Below, piece after piece: positions 60,382 through 64,000 of a stretch of 64,000 nt of DNA (position 1 is the first letter of the stretch; each line of letters opens with the position of its first letter). A program made the translations under genes and the position numbers. The stretch is taken from the NCBI GenBank assembly GCA_958477305.1, contig CAUEFI010000008.1, positions 62,001 to 126,000 on the forward strand, given 5' to 3'. Under the pieces are notes generated by a model. It did no database searches, was not told the origin of the DNA, and was given only the letters and a program-made list of their open reading frames with translations. The stretch is from HGM12998 sp900756495. Its GTDB lineage: Bacteria > Bacillota > Clostridia > Oscillospirales > Oscillospiraceae.

Positions 60382-63300
60382 TCAATAGGACTCGGCCCGC
60401 AGGTCGCCGATGTACTTCACCTTGCCGTCCCACTTGCGGACCTCCACCAAGCAGGAGTTGACCGCCAAACCATGGGCGTTCTTGGTGATGAAACGGCTGG
60501 GCGTCAGGGTGTTGACACAGCCGCCCCGGTCGGTGGAGTGGCCGGGCTCGCCCAAGGGATCGTAGTTGGCGCTGGACTCGTAGGAGTGGACCACGCCCTC
60601 GGGCACCCGCTCGGTGAGCTCCAGATAGCAGATGACGCTGCCCCGGTCGTTGAAGACCTCGATAAGGTCGCCCTTCTTCAGCTTGCGCCTGGCGGCGTCG
60701 GCGGGGTTCATGCGGAAGACCCAGTAGTAGTAGCCGTCCACCTTGACGCGGTGCTCCTCGATGTCGTTGATGTTGGAGTCCTTGGCGTCGCCCATGGTAT
60801 GGAAGGAGTACTTGGCGTGGGGGGAGATCATCTGGAGCGGGTACTTCTCAAAGAGCTCCTTGCTCTCCCGGCCCTCCCAGGAGGGAATATAGGTGCAGAT
60901 GGGCAGGCGGGTCTTATCCCCGGCGTCAAAGCGCTTGAGGGTCTGGGCCTCAAACTCGAACTTGCCCGATGGGGTCTGCAGGCCCTCGCCGTAGCGGCCG
61001 TAGTACTCGCTGGGCAGGGGGGTGAGCTCGGGAGTGTCCTTCTTGCGGCCCTCGGCGAACCAGTTGAAGGCCAGGGGGTCCCGCCGCCCCTCGGGCAGGG
61101 GGGGCACCACGTAGTAACCCTTCTTGAGGAGCTTGTGCCAGGAGATCTTCTTGGGCAGATCGGTGGCCTCGAAGTAGCGCTTCACCCAGTCATACTCGCT
61201 GTTGCCCTCGCTGAAGACCTGCCACAGGCCCAGCTTGTTGGCAATGGCCTGGAAGATCTCAAAGTCCGACCTGGACTCGCCCAGGGGCTCGATGCACTTA
61301 TGCTGGATGAAGATGACCCGCCAGTTGTTCTGGAGGTATGCCTTCTCGATGTAGCCGCCGGAGGAGGAAGCCTCGCCGATGTCCCAGCGCTCGAAGTTGG
61401 TGCAGGCGGGCAGGATGATATCGGCGAACTTGGCCTCGCCCTCGAACCAGATGGACTGGTTGACCACGATCTCCAGGCTGTCGCACCGGTACATCTGGGC
61501 AAAGCGGTTGGACTCGGGTTGGGTGCCGATATGGGATCCGCCGTACTTGTAGTACATCTTCACCGGCTCGTGTCCGGGGGCGGGGTACTGGACCTTGCTG
61601 AACTGGGAGGTGACGGAGTAAACCCCCAGGTGATTGGACTCGGCCTTCTTATCCATGATAGCCTCTGGGATACGCAGGCGGGGGATAAGCTGGGTCTCTG
61701 AGTTGACGGCGGGAGACTGGGGCATCCGGTTGTAGAGCGCGACACCCGCACCGGTGCTCATGTAGTCGCCGGAAAAGCCGCCGTCGGCATAGCCGGGGAA
61801 CCAGAATCGGGTGTCCAGGGGGGTACCGTACTGGAGGCCACCGAAGTTAACGCCCGGCTTGCCCACGCCCTGCATGAAGTTCAGGCACACCATGGCCCGG
61901 GCCCACTCGGTACCGAAAGCGGTGCGGCCGGCGGAGCCGAAGGAGGTGATGCCGCCGCAGGCCAGATAGGTCTTGTTGCGGGCCCACTCCTGGGCCAGGG
62001 CCCGGACGGTGCGGGCGGGCACGCCGGTGATGGACTCCTGCCACTCGGGGGTCTTGGGCACCCCGTCGGTGCGGCCCAGGACGTACGCCTCCCACTTGTC
62101 GAAGCCAAAGGTCCGCTTGGCCACATAGTCCTTATCGTAGGTCCCCTCGTTCATCCACACGTTGGCGATGGCGATGGCCATAGCCGCGTCGGTGGCGGGC
62201 CGTGGGGCGATCCAGCGCCCGCCCAGGAAGGCGGCGGTGGCGTTGAAATAGGGGTCGATATGTACCACCTTCATGCCCAGATCCTTAATCCATTGGCGGC
62301 GGACAGTGCCCTCCTGGGCAGCGTACACGCCGGCGGTGGACTCGGGGTCGGAGGACCAGAAGACAATCATCGTGGCGTTCTGCATGCAGTCCTCCACGGT
62401 GGAGTAGGGCTCGCAGCCGCCGTACCGGGCGGATCCGCCGTAGTGGTGCATGGCACCCCAGGCGAAGCCCTCCCATGAGTCGGGATTCAGAGCCACGTTG
62501 GTGGCGCCCAGGCAGTCAAAGAAGCGCTTGGTGCCGCTAAGGTAGTAGCCGATGTTGCCCCAGGTGTGGTGGGAGCCGCTGGAGTGGAAAATGGTACCGG
62601 GTCCGTGTTCCCGGCGCACCCGGACGATCTCTTTGGAGACGATATCCAGCGCCTCCTCCCAGGAGATGCGCTCATAGCCCGAAATGCCCCGATTCTGGTA
62701 GTTGCGCTCACCATTGGGGTCAAAATCCACCCGCTTCATGGGGTAGAGCACCCGATTGGGCGAGTAGACCATGGACTTCCAGCCCAGGGCATAGGGCGTG
62801 GCTGTCATACGGCGGGGCGGGCTGAACTTCTTGCCCTTGGCGGTGATGGTCCAGGGGGCCGGGTCGTCCTGGTCGAACTCCAGGGGGGTGACCCGGATGA
62901 TCTTGTCGTTTTTCACATAGACAAAGACCGGACCGCCGTTGGTGCCGGTGACGTAGCGGGTGACGCCGTTGCCCATCTTGGTGCCATAGTTCTTGTAATA
63001 GAGCACGTCGGCCGCGAAGAACTTCAGCAGCAGCGAGGAAAACCACATGGCCGCATCGTCGGGGCCGTTAAGTACCAGGGAGCCGGTCTTGGCCGCGTTG
63101 ACAAACTCCATCTGATCCCGGAAGATGGTGGCCACGTTGTTGGCCACCTCCAGGTTCTCAAAGATCATCTCTACGTCGGCCTCATAGATGCCCATCTTAC
63201 CGGTCACCACACCGTTGCGGAACTCCAGCCACTGGCCGTGGCTGTTGTCCCGCAGCTTCATCTGGACGGTGACGTTCTTCTTTTTCAGCTCTTCCTTGAA

Positions 63301-63399
63301 GCCGGGCGCCACCGCTGCCAACGCGTTGAGCACCTTGTCCAGGGCAAACAGGGTTCCGCCAAGGATTGCCTTGTTGATGATCTGCCTGACATCTCTCAT
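60382..63399 (-). CDS. Molybdenum bis-MGD enzyme, pyrogallol-phloroglucinol transhydroxylase-like large subunit with N-terminal SCP2-like domain
   Basis: 1005 residues. About residues 30-130 resemble a sterol-carrier-protein-2 fold (FRNGVVTGKMGIYEADVEMI, VNAAKTGSLVLNGPDDAAMW). From about 140 the sequence follows the large subunit of Pelobacter transhydroxylase closely, including GGPVFVYVKNDKIIRVTP, MKRVDFDPNGERN and IVFWSSDPE. Its active-site residues as I recall them, His144, Asp174, Ser175 and Tyr404, fall on His277, Asp307, Ser308 (PDSWEG) and Tyr537, all at a constant offset of 133. There is no N-terminal Fe-S cysteine motif and no Tat signal, as in that enzyme. Catechol dehydroxylases are the alternative family. 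First gene of the long operon. Confidence 0.88.
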   Translation of the reverse strand: MRDVRQIINKAILGGTLFALDKVLNALAAVAPGFKEELKKKNVTVQMKLRDNSHGQWLEFRNGVVTGKMGIYEADVEMIFENLEVANNVATIFRDQMEFVNAAKTGSLVLNGPDDAAMWFSSLLLKFFAADVLYYKNYGTKMGNGVTRYVTGTNGGPVFVYVKNDKIIRVTPLEFDQDDPAPWTITAKGKKFSPPRRMTATPYALGWKSMVYSPNRVLYPMKRVDFDPNGERNYQNRGISGYERISWEEALDIVSKEIVRVRREHGPGTIFHSSGSHHTWGNIGYYLSGTKRFFDCLGATNVALNPDSWEGFAWGAMHHYGGSARYGGCEPYSTVEDCMQNATMIVFWSSDPESTAGVYAAQEGTVRRQWIKDLGMKVVHIDPYFNATAAFLGGRWIAPRPATDAAMAIAIANVWMNEGTYDKDYVAKRTFGFDKWEAYVLGRTDGVPKTPEWQESITGVPARTVRALAQEWARNKTYLACGGITSFGSAGRTAFGTEWARAMVCLNFMQGVGKPGVNFGGLQYGTPLDTRFWFPGYADGGFSGDYMSTGAGVALYNRMPQSPAVNSETQLIPRLRIPEAIMDKKAESNHLGVYSVTSQFSKVQYPAPGHEPVKMYYKYGGSHIGTQPESNRFAQMYRCDSLEIVVNQSIWFEGEAKFADIILPACTNFERWDIGEASSSGGYIEKAYLQNNWRVIFIQHKCIEPLGESRSDFEIFQAIANKLGLWQVFSEGNSEYDWVKRYFEATDLPKKISWHKLLKKGYYVVPPLPEGRRDPLAFNWFAEGRKKDTPELTPLPSEYYGRYGEGLQTPSGKFEFEAQTLKRFDAGDKTRLPICTYIPSWEGRESKELFEKYPLQMISPHAKYSFHTMGDAKDSNINDIEEHRVKVDGYYYWVFRMNPADAARRKLKKGDLIEVFNDRGSVICYLELTERVPEGVVHSYESSANYDPLGEPGHSTDRGGCVNTLTPSRFITKNAHGLAVNSCLVEVRKWDGKVKYIGDLRAESY

Positions 63400-63470
63400 C
63401 GTCTTTCCATCCTTCCTTCTTCGTCTTATCCCGAATGTAAGGAGTTTTCGCAGCTAAAAACGGAATACTT

Positions 63471-63512
63471 ATGGTATACCATGAGAATACCGCTATTTTA
63501 TATCGGTGTCAA
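63471..63512 (-). promoter_or_regulatory. Promoter and operator of the molybdoenzyme-Flx/Hdr-menaquinone operon
   Basis: Minus strand TTGACA (63512-63507), 17 bases, TATTCT (63489-63484). Just downstream, over the start region, is the perfect 12-bp palindrome ATGGTATACCAT (63471-63482), a typical GntR/FCD-type operator (TGGTATACCA core). A repressor bound here would block the start of transcription. Confidence 0.85.
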
Positions 63513-63526
63513 GTAGGATCACACCC

Positions 63527-63585
63527 TTTACAAGTAGAATTTTTACGTCTATAATAGGTGAAAAACACCAGAATACCGCAGGTAT
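63527..63585 (+). promoter_or_regulatory. GntR gene promoter with a second operator-like site
   Basis: TTTACA (63527-63532), 17 bases, TATAAT (63550-63555). Downstream, ATACC-GCA-GGTAT (63573-63585) is an inverted repeat. The 10-mer AGAATACCGC occurs at 63484 and 63570, suggesting one regulator reads both. Confidence 0.75.
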
Positions 63586-63629
63586 CCCATTGTAGGCCAA
63601 ACTTAACCGTAATAAAGGAGCCCCATGCC

Positions 63630-64000
63630 ATGTCTGAAGCACACAATACCGGCGTGCTGTCCCAGACTCCGGACAGCAAACAGCTGCAGGTCTATAAGCT
63701 CATTCGGGACGCAATTGTAAAAAACGAGTTTCCTCCCGGGACGGTCATGGTGGAGCGCAAGCTCTGTGATATCTACAATGTCAGCCGCTCCCCCATCCGC
63801 AACGCCCTTCAGCAGCTCACCTTCGAGGGACTGCTCACCTATATGCCCGGGAAAGGCACTGTGGTTCCTGAATTCAATCTGGAGGACATCCTGGAGGTCT
63901 ATGATCTGCTGGAGGTACTCCAGGTCTATGCGACCCGTCAATGCATCCATCAGCTGGACGCAGTGGCGGTGGAGACGATGAATATGATTCTCACCTCTGA
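63630..64000 (+). CDS. GntR-family regulator (FCD type; 3' end cut by window edge)
   Basis: About 123 residues visible. N-terminal winged helix-turn-helix (KLIRDAIVKNEFPPGTVM, LCDIYNVSRSPIRNALQQL) and the beginning of a helical FCD ligand-binding domain (LEDILEVYDLLEVLQVYATR). Start at MSEAHNTG with AAGGAG 9 bases upstream; an ATG five bases before is in another frame. Divergent from the molybdoenzyme operon and its likely ligand-sensitive repressor. Confidence 0.9.
   Translation, partial: MSEAHNTGVLSQTPDSKQLQVYKLIRDAIVKNEFPPGTVMVERKLCDIYNVSRSPIRNALQQLTFEGLLTYMPGKGTVVPEFNLEDILEVYDLLEVLQVYATRQCIHQLDAVAVETMNMILTS

Noticed and set aside
59167..61701. An 844-codon open frame on the plus strand opposite the prenyl synthase and molybdoenzyme genes
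   Set aside because: It is antisense to clearly conserved genes, contains low-complexity Val/Gly/Leu/His-rich sequence and is explained by strong GC codon bias on the other strand.
63471..63585. A CRISPR-like or transposon-end repeat
   Set aside because: The repeated AGAATACCGC and the palindromes are two or three copies at promoter positions only, best explained as regulator sites.

Overview
The window is a gene-dense piece of chromosome from a GC-rich, low-oxygen-adapted Firmicute. The most likely home is the Oscillospiraceae (Flavonifractor/Intestinimonas/Lawsonibacter-like); this is an inference from gene content, since no rRNA is present. Supporting signs are Shine-Dalgarno motifs of the GGAGG type, a murB-rapZ-yvcK-whiA block, DapL-type lysine synthesis, many iron-sulfur flavoenzymes and strictly anaerobic chemistry. 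No tRNA, rRNA, CRISPR array, transposase or integrase gene was seen.

Left third (1-23.8 kb), mostly minus strand: a cut-off cardiolipin synthase, dnaE, the murB-rapZ-yvcK-whiA block, a GNAT acetyltransferase, then a nitrogen/amino-acid block with glutamate synthase gltBD, dapL-dapF, an ANTAR-domain RNA-binding regulator, glnA, purF and, divergently, asnB. glnA and asnB each start with a strong hairpin terminator within about 15 nt of the predicted transcription start, and purF has a long structured leader. These point to nitrogen control by premature termination.

Middle (23.8-31 kb), plus strand then minus: a CsoR-type repressor, a small membrane protein, a NimA/PNPOx-like flavoprotein, a MATE exporter, a P1B metal ATPase with an overlapping 58-residue membrane protein, and then DNA-alkylation repair (Ogt and an Ada-AlkA fusion). 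CsoR-like operators lie before csoR and before the ATPase. The 24.2-26.4 kb part is visibly more AT-rich than its surroundings.

31.4-44.2 kb is a sialic-acid/amino-sugar island: an ABC sugar importer (binding protein, two permeases, ATPase), NanA, NagA, NagB, an RpiR-type regulator, an N-acylglucosamine 2-epimerase, a ROK-like kinase, a GDSL esterase and a DUF624 protein. The genes fit the route Neu5Ac to ManNAc to GlcNAc to GlcNAc-6-P to GlcN-6-P to Fru-6-P. Two promoters of the island share an 18-base upstream box.

The right third (44.3-64 kb) holds the most striking content. First is a cluster with a PhlG/phloretin-hydrolase family protein, an AprA-like flavoprotein, a small 2x[4Fe-4S] ferredoxin, a PucR/CdaR regulator and a short-chain dehydrogenase. 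Next to it is a 13-gene, about 13.7 kb apparent operon: a pyrogallol-phloroglucinol-transhydroxylase-like molybdoenzyme with an SCP2-like N-terminal extension plus its Fe-S subunit, a polyprenyl synthase with a small partner-like protein, HdrCBA, FlxDCBA, MenA and MenG. It is read from one promoter that faces a divergent GntR regulator and carries a perfect 12-bp palindrome. This links electron bifurcation (Flx-Hdr), menaquinone tail/ring assembly and polyphenol-type molybdenum chemistry in one transcription unit. I consider it the best candidate for an undescribed system here.
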